From: Chloroflexota bacterium
GTDB lineage: Bacteria; Chloroflexota; Anaerolineae; Promineifilales; Promineifilaceae
Length of the DNA stretch: 63,822 nt
Assembly: GCA_022616275.1 (NCBI GenBank)
Contig: JAKEFB010000158.1
Coordinates: 1 to 63,822, forward strand
Direction: 5' to 3'
The position numbers and the translations under genes were made by a program. Below are positions 23,461-32,466 of this stretch, piece by piece. The stretch's first letter is position 1, and each line of letters starts with the position of its first letter. Under the pieces are notes generated by a model, which searched no databases, was not told the origin of the DNA, and was given only the letters and a program-made list of their open reading frames with translations.

Positions 23461-24552
23461 ATGAGTGATTTAGCGAATATAGCCCCGGCTCTTCTGGCCT
23501 GGTGGGACGCCGGGCACGCCGATTTGCCCTGGCGGCGCGGCCGTGACCCGTATGCCGTCTGGGTGGCCGAGGTGATGCTGCAGCAGACGCAGATCACCAC
23601 CGTCATCCCTTACTACGAGCGTTGGATGGCCCGCTTTCCCACCGTGCAGGCGCTGGCGGCCGCTTCGCTGGACGAGGTGCTCAAGCTGTGGGAGGGGCTG
23701 GGCTATTACAGCCGGGCGCGCCACTTGCACGCCGCCGCCCAGACGGTCGTCAACGAATACGGCGGCCGTATCCCCGATACCGTAGCCGAGTTGATAAAGC
23801 TCAAAGGGATAGGGCGTTACACGGCCGGGGCCATTGCCTCGATTGCTTTTGGCCGGCCGGTCCCGGTGCTGGACGGCAACGTCATTCGCGTCCTCAGCCG
23901 GCTGCTGGACCTGCCGGACGACGTGACCGGGACAGCCACCCGTAATTATCTGTGGCAGGTGGTGGCCCAACTCGTGCCGGCCGGCCGGCCGGGAGATTTC
24001 AACCAGGCGCTAATGGAGCTGGGCCAGGCAATTTGCCTGCCGGCCGTGCCCCTCTGCCACCGCTGCCCCGTAGCCGCGCACTGCCTGGCGCGGGCCAGGG
24101 GCACCCAACTGGAGCGGCCGGTCCGGCCGCCACGCCGGAAGACACCCCACTACCACGTCACGGCCGGCGTCATTTGGGGTGAAGACGGCCGTTTTCTCAT
24201 TACCCGCCGGCCGGCCGAGGGACTGTTGGGCGGCCTGTGGGAGTTCCCTGGCGGCAAACAAGAAGAGGGGGAAACGCTAGCCCAGGCCCTACAACGTGAG
24301 ATCCGGGAGGAGTTGGACATAGACATTGAAGTCAGCCGGCCGCTGACCGTGGTTAAACACGCCTACACCCATTTTCGTATCACCCTGCACGCTTTTCACG
24401 CCCGCCACCTGGCCGGCCGGCCGCAAAACCTGGGAGTGGCCGACCACGCCTGGGTCCGCCTGCCCGACCTGATGCGCTACGCCTTCGCCGTCACCGACCG
24501 GAAAATTATCGAAGCGCTAACTCAAGACTCTAACTCTAACTCAAGGCTCTAA
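23461..24552 (+). CDS. mutY: A/G-specific adenine DNA glycosylase
   Basis: 363 residues, standard MutY length. N-terminal helix-hairpin-helix domain: LPWRRGRDPYAVWVAEVMLQQTQ, the HhH region LKGIGRYTAGAIASIAFG, and VLDGNVIRVLSR with the catalytic aspartate. The iron-sulfur loop is intact, C-x6-C-x2-C-x5-C (around residues 197-213). The C-terminal NUDIX-like domain (about 230-350) has FPGGKQEEGETLAQALQREI for 8-oxoG recognition. It removes adenine opposite 8-oxoguanine. The last 11 residues are encoded by a hexanucleotide repeat and are probably not part of the fold. Confidence 0.95.
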   Translation: MSDLANIAPALLAWWDAGHADLPWRRGRDPYAVWVAEVMLQQTQITTVIPYYERWMARFPTVQALAAASLDEVLKLWEGLGYYSRARHLHAAAQTVVNEYGGRIPDTVAELIKLKGIGRYTAGAIASIAFGRPVPVLDGNVIRVLSRLLDLPDDVTGTATRNYLWQVVAQLVPAGRPGDFNQALMELGQAICLPAVPLCHRCPVAAHCLARARGTQLERPVRPPRRKTPHYHVTAGVIWGEDGRFLITRRPAEGLLGGLWEFPGGKQEEGETLAQALQREIREELDIDIEVSRPLTVVKHAYTHFRITLHAFHARHLAGRPQNLGVADHAWVRLPDLMRYAFAVTDRKIIEALTQDSNSNSRL

Positions 24553-24562
24553 CTCTAACTCA
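24517..24562. repeat. Hexanucleotide repeat spanning the mutY stop codon
   Basis: Tandem units of CTAACT/CTCTAA run from the last codons of mutY past its stop. The unit is the same as at 14872-14955 and 38491-38549. Confidence 0.75.
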
Positions 24563-24602
24563 ATTGTAAACTGGTATATTGCACCTTTTCAGACCCGTGG
24601 AT

Positions 24603-25943
24603 ATGATACGGCTCATGTCGCATTCGAGCGTTTCTGGCGTTTTCGGCTCCCTAAACATCCCCCATGAGGCTCTAGACGCCTACCGGGCCGGCAAAGCCGC
24701 TACGAACGAACAAAAGTACAGCGAAGCGGCCGAACTATACAGCCAGGCCCTGAGTTTTGACGAACTTCCCCCTATTTTTCGTGCCCGCACCCTGGAACAG
24801 CGGGGCGTCTGCACCTGGTTGGTTGGCCAATACGAGCTGGCCGAGCAAGATTTCCGCCGGGCGCTGGAAATTTCTGACGACAAGGGGTTATCGGCCCGGC
24901 TGCGGGCGCGACTGGGCGACGTCGCCGATTCCCAGGGCCAGTATGAGCCAGCTTACGACTATTACACCGAGGCCTTAAGGATGGGCATGGCCTGCGGCGA
25001 TCTGATCGCCATCGGCCGGGCGCACCGGGGAATGGGCGTTGTCAACCGGCGGCGAGGTAACGCCGAGCAGGCCCTCAGCCACCTGACCCAGGCCCTGGCC
25101 GCCTTCCGCCAGGCCGGCGACGCCCTGGAACAGGCGCGGGTCTTGCTCAGCATCGGCCGGACGCGCCACGCCCGCGGTGAATACCAGCAGGCCATTTCTG
25201 CCCACGCTGAGGCCTTGAACATTTACGAGGCCCTGCACGACCGCTGGCGGACCATTCTGGCCTTGAACGACATCGGCGAGTGTTACCAGGCGCTCTATGA
25301 CATGGACAATGCGCTGCGCTACCACGAGCGCGCCTTGTCGCTGGCCGAACAGTACGTTGAAGGGGCCAACATCATCAAGCCGGATATTCAACGCAATTTT
25401 GGGGTGAATCTGATTGAATTGGGGAGGACCGAAGAAGGGATTGCTTACCTGGAAGAAGCCCTGGGCGCTGCCCGCGAGATGGGCAACCGGGAACAGGAGG
25501 CCTTGATCCTCTATCACCTGACCCGTGCCTACCTGCGGCAGGGGGATCAAGGAGGTGCGGGCAAATACGTGTCCGACCTGAGCAACGTGGCTGACCTGCT
25601 CGACGCCGACCGTTTCCGGGCCCTGGCCGCTTTTGTTCGTGGCGAGTTGCTCTTTGCCCAGGGGAACAGACTGGCAGCCATTGCCGAGTTACACGTGGCC
25701 ATGCTCGACGCGCAGACCTCGGTAGACCGGGGGATGTTGTGGAAGCTGCATGCCACGATGAGCCATGTCGTGGACGACCCGGCCATTGCCTCTGTTCACA
25801 TGCATATCGCCGCCGATTTTATCCAACAGACGGCCGAACCGTTACAAGACCCCCGTTTAAAGGCCAGCTTTATTAACGCCGCTCCAGTTACTGCTGTTCT
25901 GGTGGCGGCCGGCATTGATCCCGAAAAACTGCTGCGAGAATAG
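24603..25943 (+). CDS. TPR-repeat protein
   Basis: 446 residues from ATG at 24603 (ATG 24615 or TTG 24579 are alternatives). It has at least seven tetratricopeptide repeats: for example AAELYSQALSFDE, AEQDFRRALEISD, AYDYYTEALRMGMACGD, ALSHLTQALAAFRQAGD, AISAHAEALNIYEALHD and ALRYHERALSLAEQYVE. No catalytic domain is seen. The repeats form a superhelical protein-binding scaffold of the kind found in the C-terminal parts of MalT/SARP-like regulators. Its position 121 bp upstream of a BTAD regulator suggests that it may act with that protein. Confidence 0.8.
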   Translation: MIRLMSHSSVSGVFGSLNIPHEALDAYRAGKAATNEQKYSEAAELYSQALSFDELPPIFRARTLEQRGVCTWLVGQYELAEQDFRRALEISDDKGLSARLRARLGDVADSQGQYEPAYDYYTEALRMGMACGDLIAIGRAHRGMGVVNRRRGNAEQALSHLTQALAAFRQAGDALEQARVLLSIGRTRHARGEYQQAISAHAEALNIYEALHDRWRTILALNDIGECYQALYDMDNALRYHERALSLAEQYVEGANIIKPDIQRNFGVNLIELGRTEEGIAYLEEALGAAREMGNREQEALILYHLTRAYLRQGDQGGAGKYVSDLSNVADLLDADRFRALAAFVRGELLFAQGNRLAAIAELHVAMLDAQTSVDRGMLWKLHATMSHVVDDPAIASVHMHIAADFIQQTAEPLQDPRLKASFINAAPVTAVLVAAGIDPEKLLRE

Positions 25944-25997
25944 CCATTATCCTAATGGCGTTCCCTATAATCCTAAACAGCCATCTGTGATCAGGCT

Positions 25998-26039
25998 GTA
26001 ATTGAGTAATTGGGTAATTACCCAATTACTTAATTACTC
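25998..26039. repeat. AT-rich octanucleotide palindrome upstream of the BTAD regulator
   Basis: The core at 26005-26030 is a perfect 26-bp palindrome built from AATTGGGT and ACCCAATT units. It could be a cruciform, a hairpin end of the TPR transcript, or an operator for the regulator 35 bp downstream. A sister element made of the same units lies at 48411-48446. Confidence 0.75.
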
Positions 26040-26064
26040 TTCTTAAAGGTATTGGCGGACACCA

Positions 26065-26928
26065 ATGGCCCTTCTCCAGGTATATGCTTTTGGCAAACTT
26101 CGCCTGCAGTACGGGGACGAGCTTTGCGATGTTTTCCCAACCCACCACGTAGCCGAGCTGTTGGGCTACCTTCTGCTCAATCAGGCCAGGCCCCATTCCC
26201 GGGAAACGTTGATTGAGATTCTCTGGCCGGAGAACCCCCCGGCCGCCGGCCGGGCCAGCTTGAGCACTGCCCTGTGGCGCTTGCGCCGGGTATTCGACGG
26301 CGTCGGCGCCCCGGCCGACGCCTTCCTCCACGCCACCCGCGAGTGGATCTGTTTTGAGCCCGGCCGGCCGATGCGCTTTGACCTGGCCGACTTTGAGGGC
26401 TACCTGGCTCGGGCCGAAGAAACCGGTGACGCTGCTGCCCGTGAACAACTGCTCCAGGCAGCGGCCGGCGTTTACCAGGGCCGGTTGTACGAAGGCCTTT
26501 ACGCCGATTGGTGCCTGCTGGAGCGGGAGCGTCTGGAGCGGCGCTACCTGCGCGCCCTGGGGCAGCTAATGGCCGGCGCCATCCAGCGCCAGACCTACCA
26601 GGAGGCGGCCGAGATGGGGCAGGCCATCTTGCGGCGCGACCCATTGCGGGAGGAAGTCCACCGCGCCCTGATGCGCTGTTACTGGCAGATGGGCAACAAT
26701 ACCGGGGCCATCCGCCAGTTCCAGGCCTGCGCCCGCCTGCTCCAGGAAGAGCTGCAAATTTTGCCGATGGCCGAAACGATTGCCCTTTACCAGCAAATTA
26801 CCCACGACCGCCTGGCCCAGTTCCAGGCCACGCCCAGCCACTCCCCCGCCCACCAACGCCAGATCGAAGCCGCCTATAGCCACTTCCTGACAGCGGCCGA
26901 GGCGTTGAACGAACTATTGGGCAGATAA
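26065..26928 (+). CDS. BTAD-domain transcriptional regulator (SARP-like)
   Basis: 287 residues. The first ~100 residues form an OmpR-type winged helix (VYAFGKLRLQYGD, LLGYLLLNQARPHSRETLIE, LSTALWRLRRVF). The BTAD helical domain follows from about 105 to 260 (DLADFEGYLARAEE, LERRYLRALGQLM, LRRDPLREEVHRALMRCY). These are the two domains of Streptomyces antibiotic regulatory proteins, which bind direct repeats spaced 11 bp apart. There is no ATPase or TPR extension, so it is a short SARP. Targets are unknown. The direct repeat at 36013-36033 in front of the eCIS operon has the right geometry. Confidence 0.88.
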   Translation: MALLQVYAFGKLRLQYGDELCDVFPTHHVAELLGYLLLNQARPHSRETLIEILWPENPPAAGRASLSTALWRLRRVFDGVGAPADAFLHATREWICFEPGRPMRFDLADFEGYLARAEETGDAAAREQLLQAAAGVYQGRLYEGLYADWCLLERERLERRYLRALGQLMAGAIQRQTYQEAAEMGQAILRRDPLREEVHRALMRCYWQMGNNTGAIRQFQACARLLQEELQILPMAETIALYQQITHDRLAQFQATPSHSPAHQRQIEAAYSHFLTAAEALNELLGR

Positions 26929-26933
26929 CTCCC

Positions 26934-26951
26934 GGTTAAGAGACCTTAACC
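26934..26951 (+). terminator. Short hairpin after the regulator gene
   Basis: GGTTAAG (26934-26940) and CTTAACC (26945-26951) pair perfectly around a 4-nt loop, 5 bp after the stop. There is no T-run, so simple intrinsic termination is uncertain. Confidence 0.4.
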
Positions 26952-27015
26952 CAGGCTTCACCGAAACTTTACGCGAGCGGCTACGTCGTGTGCTACAGTG
27001 AGGCGCGGATCACCC

Positions 27016-29895
27016 ATGACGCGCTTCACGATAACATTTCTTTCCCTCTTCACAGTTGCCGGCCGGCGGTTGTGGAACTACCGTCTCTTGATGCTCTGCC
27101 TGCTGGCCGGGCTGGTGGCGGCCGTCGGCCTTCTCGCCAGTATTCCCCTCTACGCCGATGCCGCCCATAACCGGCTGTTGCAAGGCGAACTGACCGAGAC
27201 CGGTGCCCGCCGGCCGCCGTTTGCCTTCCTCTGGCGCTATGTCGGCGCCTGGCACGGCGACGTTGCCTGGGATAGTTACACGCCGCTCGACGAGTACCTG
27301 ACTCAGCAGGCGGCCGGCGTGATTGGCCTGCCGCTCGAAGCGCAGGTTCGCCACGTCAGCACGGCTAAGCTGCGCCTGTTCCCGGCCGGCGAGGGGGTGT
27401 TCACCAGCGACGAACCGCTGTTGTGGGCCAGCGCTGGTTTCATCAGCGGCTTGCAAGACCACATTCAACTCGTGGAGGGCCGCTTCCCAGAATCGCAAGA
27501 GGATTCCGCAGGCGCGCTGGAGGTCATGGTTAGCCGGGAAACGGCCGGGCAACTGGGGCTGCAAGTCGGCGAGGAGTACGTTCTGTTCGCGGCCGGCCAG
27601 GAGGGGGCGCAAATCCCGGTTCGCATCGCCGGCGTCTGGCAGGCCACCGATCCGGCCGATCCCTTCTGGTTTTACCAGCCGGAAGCCTTTAGCGAAGTTC
27701 TGCTGACCAGCGAAGAAGCATTCGTCCACCAGGTTGTCCCAGCCCTGGAAACGCCGGTGGCCACGGCCGTCTGGTACCAGGTATTCGACGGTAGTCGCGT
27801 CCGTCCGGCCAGCGTCAGCGCGTTGTTAGAAGGAGTGGCCGTCGTCGAGGCGCGTGTTACGGCTCTGTTGAACAATGCCACGCTGGACGTGTCGCCTGTC
27901 GCTGCCCTGGGTGATTACGGCCGGGCCGCCCGCCTGCTGACCCTCACTCTGACCGTTTTCAGCCTGCCGGTCGTCGGCCTGGTGCTTTACTTTATCAGCC
28001 TGGTGGCCGGCATGGTCGTCAGCCGGGGGCAGGGGGAGATTGCCGTACTGCGCAGCCGGGGCGCGACCCGCTGGCAAATCCTCGGCGTTTACGCCCTCGA
28101 AGGCGCGCTCATTGGCGGCATGGGGCTGGTGGGTGGCCTGCTCCTGGGCGAGCGGCTGGCTCAACTGATGGGCCGCGCCCGGACCTTCCTCGATCCGGCC
28201 CTGCTGGCTGGCGATAATGCCGGGCCACTGGTCACAGTTCTCTCTCCCACCGCCCTGGGCTACGGCTTGCTGGGCGTCGCCCTGGCGCTGTTGGCCTTGC
28301 TCATTCCGGCCTTTGCCAGCGCCGGCTATACCATCGTCACCCTCCGCTGGCAGCAGGCCCGCGCCCTGCTGGCCCCACTGTGGCAGCGTTACTTTCTTGA
28401 CTTTTTCCTGCTGCTCCCGCCGCTGTACGGTTGGTACCAGCTCGACCGGCAAGGGGCTATCGGCTTGCTGGATCGGGGAAACGATCCCTTTACCAACCCG
28501 CTCCTTTTCCTGGTTCCCGCTCTCTTTTGTTTCGCCCTGGGGTTGTTCCTGGTCCGTCTCTTCCCCTGGCTGATGCGCGGGCTGGCCTGGCTGGCCGCCT
28601 GGCTGCCGGGCGTCACTCCACTGCTCGTCCTGCGCCAGTTGGCCCGCTCGGCCGTTCTCTATACTGGACCATTGCTGCTCCTCACCCTGACGGTTAGTCT
28701 GGCCACCTTTACCGCTTCGATGGCCGTAACGTTAAACGACCACCTGGCCGAGTGGGTCTACTACCAGGTCGGGGCAGACCTGAACCTGGCCGAGTTAGGG
28801 GAAAACACGGAAGAGAGCGAGCAGCCGGCGCTGCCGGGCCAGGAACAGTTTGCGGACGATGCTGCTTCCGACGAAGAGGAACCACGCTGGCTCTTTCTGC
28901 CGGTGACGGACCATCTACGTGTACCGGGCGTCAAAGCGGCCGCCCGCGTCGGCGACTACAGCGCCACGGCTAACATTGGCGGCCGCCAGCAGAGCGGCCA
29001 CCTGCTGGGGGTAGACCGGGCGGACTTCACCGCGGTGGCCTACTACCGGCCTGACTTTGCCGCCAATGAATCGCTGGGCGGGTTGATGAACCGCCTGGCG
29101 GTGCGCCGTGACCATATCCTGGTCAGCCGTGACTTCCTCGACCGGCATGGTTTGCAGGTCGGCGACTCCCTGCGGCTGACGGTCGGCGCGGCCGACGAGT
29201 TTGCCGACGTCGAGTTCACCATTGCCGGAGCGTTGGACCTTTTCCCGACCCAATACCCACAAGAAGGCCCGTTCTTTGTCGCTAACCTGGACTATATCCA
29301 CGAAGGATTAGGCGGAACGTTTCCTTACAACGTCTGGCTGGCAACCGATCCCACTGTCCCATCCGATTCCATCGTTGACGGCGTGCGCGAGCTTGGGCTG
29401 GTCGTCGTCACCGCCGCCGACGCCCGCGCCACCATTGCCGCCGAGCAGAATCGCCCTGAACGGCAAGGGCTGTTCGGCCTGCTCTCCGTTGGTTTCCTTG
29501 CCGCGGCCGGGCTAACCGTGTTGGGTTTCCTCGTCTACACCGTCGTTTCCTTCCGCCGCCGTTTTATCGAGCTAGGCATGTTGCGGGCCGTCGGCCTGTC
29601 CCTCGGCCAGATGGCCGTCTACCTGGCCGGGGAGCAAACGCTGCTGATCCTGGCCGGGACCGGCCTGGGCACGGCGTTGGGCGTGCTGGTTAGCGCCCTA
29701 TTCATCCCTTACTTCCAGGTTGGCGCTGGCAAAACGGCCCAGGTTCCTCCATTCGTCGTACAAATCGCCTGGGGCCAATTAGAAACGATCTATACCCTCT
29801 TCGCCCTCATGTTTATTGTTGCCCTCATGGCCCTCGTCGCCCTGCTTGTCCGCATGAAGCTCTTTGAGGCGGTGAAGTTGGGCGAGGCGGTTTGA
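27016..29895 (+). CDS. FtsX/MacB-family ABC transporter permease
   Basis: 959 residues from ATG at 27016 (GTG at 26998 would add six). The first membrane helix is near residue 15-45. A large extracytoplasmic MacB-type domain follows, then three helices around 315-440 (VVGLVLYFISLVAGMVVSR, VLRSRGATRWQIL), more helices around 480-580, a second periplasmic domain (590-830) and a last FtsX block (LGMLRAVGLSLGQMAVYL) at 830-955. This is the long, duplicated FtsX layout used for lipoprotein release, peptide export or mechanotransmission rather than sugar uptake. It is followed by an HlyD-like adaptor and two ATPases and is the membrane core of this ABC system. Confidence 0.88.
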   Translation: MTRFTITFLSLFTVAGRRLWNYRLLMLCLLAGLVAAVGLLASIPLYADAAHNRLLQGELTETGARRPPFAFLWRYVGAWHGDVAWDSYTPLDEYLTQQAAGVIGLPLEAQVRHVSTAKLRLFPAGEGVFTSDEPLLWASAGFISGLQDHIQLVEGRFPESQEDSAGALEVMVSRETAGQLGLQVGEEYVLFAAGQEGAQIPVRIAGVWQATDPADPFWFYQPEAFSEVLLTSEEAFVHQVVPALETPVATAVWYQVFDGSRVRPASVSALLEGVAVVEARVTALLNNATLDVSPVAALGDYGRAARLLTLTLTVFSLPVVGLVLYFISLVAGMVVSRGQGEIAVLRSRGATRWQILGVYALEGALIGGMGLVGGLLLGERLAQLMGRARTFLDPALLAGDNAGPLVTVLSPTALGYGLLGVALALLALLIPAFASAGYTIVTLRWQQARALLAPLWQRYFLDFFLLLPPLYGWYQLDRQGAIGLLDRGNDPFTNPLLFLVPALFCFALGLFLVRLFPWLMRGLAWLAAWLPGVTPLLVLRQLARSAVLYTGPLLLLTLTVSLATFTASMAVTLNDHLAEWVYYQVGADLNLAELGENTEESEQPALPGQEQFADDAASDEEEPRWLFLPVTDHLRVPGVKAAARVGDYSATANIGGRQQSGHLLGVDRADFTAVAYYRPDFAANESLGGLMNRLAVRRDHILVSRDFLDRHGLQVGDSLRLTVGAADEFADVEFTIAGALDLFPTQYPQEGPFFVANLDYIHEGLGGTFPYNVWLATDPTVPSDSIVDGVRELGLVVVTAADARATIAAEQNRPERQGLFGLLSVGFLAAAGLTVLGFLVYTVVSFRRRFIELGMLRAVGLSLGQMAVYLAGEQTLLILAGTGLGTALGVLVSALFIPYFQVGAGKTAQVPPFVVQIAWGQLETIYTLFALMFIVALMALVALLVRMKLFEAVKLGEAV

Positions 29896-29967
29896 GGTTT
29901 TGGATGCGAACGCGAAGCGTTCGTCAAGATTTTAGATTTTGGATTGTAGAAAGCGATGTGATGTGAA

Positions 29968-31341
29968 ATGGTTATGAATAGCGTGCTGACGATCAAAGCT
30001 GGCCTTTTTTTGTGCCTGGTTCTCCTGGCGGCCGGGTGCAGCCAGGGCGCGGCAGAAACAGCAAACCAGCCAACGCCGACGCCACTGCCGACGCCGGTCG
30101 TGCCGGAGAAGCCAACGTATACCGTCCAACGGGGCACGGTGGTCAAGACGCTGGAGTTCAGCGGCCGTGTTTCCCCAGCTCAGGAGCAAGAGCTGTTTTT
30201 CCGCACCGATGGCTTCGTCGCCACCGTCAACGTGGCCCGGGGCGACCGGGTACAGCTTGGCGACGTGCTGGCTGAGCTGGAAATCGAAGAACTGCGGAAC
30301 CAGTTGTCCCAGAAACAACTGGCCTTGCAGACGGCCGAACTCACCCTGGCCAAGGCTGAGCAAGAGAGACAGGATACCCTGCTGGAGGCCCAGATTACTC
30401 TGGAACAACTCCAACTCCAGTTGGCCCAGGCCCGCGCCGGTTACAGCACGGCCGGCATCGTCAGTGGTGAGGTCAATTTAAACCGCGCCCAGGAACAGTT
30501 GGCCTACGCCGAATACGAGTACCAAAAGGCTCTCGACCGGCCGTGGGAGCCGCAAGAGGTCGTTGACAACTACGCCCGTGAACTGGAGCGGGCCCAGGAG
30601 AACTTGCGTATTGCCGAGGCCGAATACAACGACGCTCTGGCCTCCAACGGCAGCAACAGTTACGAGGTCCAGATCCTGGAGCAGGAGATCCTCCTGGCGG
30701 AACTCAAAATTGAGCAGTTGGAACGAGGCGTAGACCCGTTGCTGGCCCTGGACGTCGAACAGGTCCAATTGGAGATCGCCGAAATTGAGCGCCAGATCGC
30801 CGATGCCAGCCTGGTTGCCCCGTTTGATGGGCAGATTCTTTCCATCGGCGTCCGGCCGGGCGACCCCGCCGAGGCTTTTACGACGGTCGTGGTCCTGGCC
30901 GAGCCCGGCGAACTGGAGATAACGGCCGAGCTTGGCAGCGACCAGTTGAGCGAAATGAGCGTGGGACAGGCAGCCACCGTTCACCTCCGTAGCCGGCCGG
31001 AGGAGAGCCTCAGCGGCTCTGTCCGCCAGTTGCCTTACCCTTATGGCGGCGGCACCGTAGACACCGGCAGCGACGACAGCGTCGCCCGCATTACCCTGGA
31101 CGATTCTGACGCCGGGCTGGTGTTGGGCGAGTTGGCCACCGTCGTCATTGTCCTGGAGGAAAAGCAGGACGTTCTCTGGCTCCCGCCGGCTGCCATCCGC
31201 ACCTTCCAGGGGCGCAACTTCGTCGTCGTCCAGGATGGCGATGGGCAGCGCCGGGTAGATGTCCGTCTGGGGATCGAGAGCGCCGATCGCGTCGAAATCT
31301 TGAGCGGGCTGGAAGAAGGGCAAATTGTCGTCGGCGAATAA
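29968..31341 (+). CDS. HlyD/RND-type efflux adaptor lipoprotein
   Basis: 457 residues. The lipobox LLAAGC near residue 24 marks a lipoprotein. A Thr/Pro linker comes next, then the barrel-sandwich half FSGRVSPAQEQELFFRTDGF with the biotinyl-lipoyl motif GDRVQLGDVLAELE. A long coiled coil (about 115-270, many Gln/Glu/Leu heptads) precedes the returning half SLVAPFDGQILSIGVRPGD and a beta-barrel domain (VGQAATVHLRSRP). It links the permease to an outer layer or guides substrate. The gene lies 72 bp after the permease, as in MacA-MacB pairs. In a probably monoderm phylum it may work on the outer face alone. Confidence 0.88.
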   Translation: MVMNSVLTIKAGLFLCLVLLAAGCSQGAAETANQPTPTPLPTPVVPEKPTYTVQRGTVVKTLEFSGRVSPAQEQELFFRTDGFVATVNVARGDRVQLGDVLAELEIEELRNQLSQKQLALQTAELTLAKAEQERQDTLLEAQITLEQLQLQLAQARAGYSTAGIVSGEVNLNRAQEQLAYAEYEYQKALDRPWEPQEVVDNYARELERAQENLRIAEAEYNDALASNGSNSYEVQILEQEILLAELKIEQLERGVDPLLALDVEQVQLEIAEIERQIADASLVAPFDGQILSIGVRPGDPAEAFTTVVVLAEPGELEITAELGSDQLSEMSVGQAATVHLRSRPEESLSGSVRQLPYPYGGGTVDTGSDDSVARITLDDSDAGLVLGELATVVIVLEEKQDVLWLPPAAIRTFQGRNFVVVQDGDGQRRVDVRLGIESADRVEILSGLEEGQIVVGE

Positions 31342-31347
31342 CATTCT

Positions 31348-31440
31348 CAAGCTGTGGCGTGTTTTCGCTGGCGAAAACCAGTCTCACGACTATGGCTGGC
31401 TTCCAGTGAGGGCTGGAAACCAGCCCCGGCCACCCGGCCA
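31348..31440. repeat. Degenerate repeat-filled spacer (CTATGGCTGGC / AGCTGTGGC units)
   Basis: Copies of GCTGTGGC, CTATGGCTGGC and complements lie between the adaptor and ATPase genes, with GTTTTCGCTGGCGAAAAC forming a hairpin near 31360. The same units fill the next gap at 32368-32440. Confidence 0.55.
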
Positions 31441-31459
31441 GTAGTCAGATAGCGAGTCA

Positions 31460-32371
31460 ATGGAACCGTTCATTCACTGCGAGAACCTCGTCAAAATCTA
31501 CAAAGTCGCCGGCCTGGAAGTGGTTGCCCTCCAGGGTTTAGACTTGGCCATCCGGCCGGGCGAGTTGCTGGGCATCGTCGGCGCGTCTGGCTCCGGTAAG
31601 AGCACCCTGCTGAACGTCCTGGGTGGGCTGGACCGTCCTTCGGCCGGGCGGGTGATGGTCAACGGCCGTGACCTGCTCAAACTCTCCGACCGGCAGTTGG
31701 ACGACTATCGCCGCGCCGAGGTTGGTTTCGTCTGGCAGCAAACAGCCCGCAACCTGATCGCTTATCTCCCGGCGCGGGAAAACGTGGAACTGCCCATGAA
31801 ACTGGCCGGCCTGGGACCGCGCCAGAGGAGAGCCTGGTCTCAAGAACTGCTGGAGGCAGTTGGCCTGTGGGATCACCGCCAGCACCGGCTGGCCCAACTA
31901 TCGGGCGGCCAGCAACAGCGGGTCGCTATTGCCGTTGCCCTGGCTAACAGGCCCCACTTGCTGCTGGGCGACGAACCGACGGGCGAGGTGGACTCCACCA
32001 CCGCCCAGGAGATACTGGCCCTCTTCCGTAAATTGAACCGCCAATATGGGTTGACGACAGTCATCGTCACCCACGACCCGCAAGTAGCCCAATCGGTGGA
32101 CCGGGTGGTGACCATCCGCGACGGCCGGACCAGTAGTGAAACGGTGCGCCGCGTGGCCGACGTCGAGGCGGCCCTGGCCCAGGGGGTACAGCGCGAAGCG
32201 GGAGATGGCCATCTGCCCTTCTACGAAGAGTACGTCGTCGTAGACGCCGCCGGCCGGCTGCAAATTCCGCCCAATCTGCGCCAGCAGGCCGGCATTGGCG
32301 ACCGGGTCACGCTGGAGGCGCAGGACGGAGGGCTTTTCATCCGCCCGATTACAAAGGCTGATCCTTTCTAG
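31460..32371 (+). CDS. ABC transporter ATPase (LolD/MacB type) fused to an AbrB-like domain
   Basis: 303 residues. The ATPase part (1-225) has Walker A GASGSGKST near 40, Q-loop FVWQQTARN, signature [12 protein letters not shown], Walker B LLLGDEPTGEVD and the H-loop VIVTHDP. After residue 245 an added domain reads VVVDAAGRLQIPPNLRQQAG and GDRVTLEAQDGGLFIRP. This is the swapped-hairpin pattern of SpoVT/AbrB DNA-binding or antitoxin domains (GR(I/L)-x-IP-x-x-x-R). Such a tail is not part of normal MacB or LolD ATPases. It could mediate dimerisation, DNA binding or regulation. The ATPase should energise the FtsX permease. Confidence 0.87.
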   Translation: MEPFIHCENLVKIYKVAGLEVVALQGLDLAIRPGELLGIVGASGSGKSTLLNVLGGLDRPSAGRVMVNGRDLLKLSDRQLDDYRRAEVGFVWQQTARNLIAYLPARENVELPMKLAGLGPRQRRAWSQELLEAVGLWDHRQHRLAQLSGGQQQRVAIAVALANRPHLLLGDEPTGEVDSTTAQEILALFRKLNRQYGLTTVIVTHDPQVAQSVDRVVTIRDGRTSSETVRRVADVEAALAQGVQREAGDGHLPFYEEYVVVDAAGRLQIPPNLRQQAGIGDRVTLEAQDGGLFIRPITKADPF

Positions 32372-32440
32372 CTGTGGCTGGTCTCCGACTATGGCTGGCT
32401 GCCAGGGTAACTATTCTAGCTGTGGCCGGTCTCAGACCGA
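32368..32440. repeat. Degenerate repeat-filled spacer, same units as 31348-31440
   Basis: Two tandem copies of a unit TTCTAGCTGTGGC-x-GGTCTC sit between the ATPase and the solute-binding lipoprotein gene. Confidence 0.55.
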
Positions 32441-32466
32441 GCCACCCAGTGTACAAGGTGAAACTC

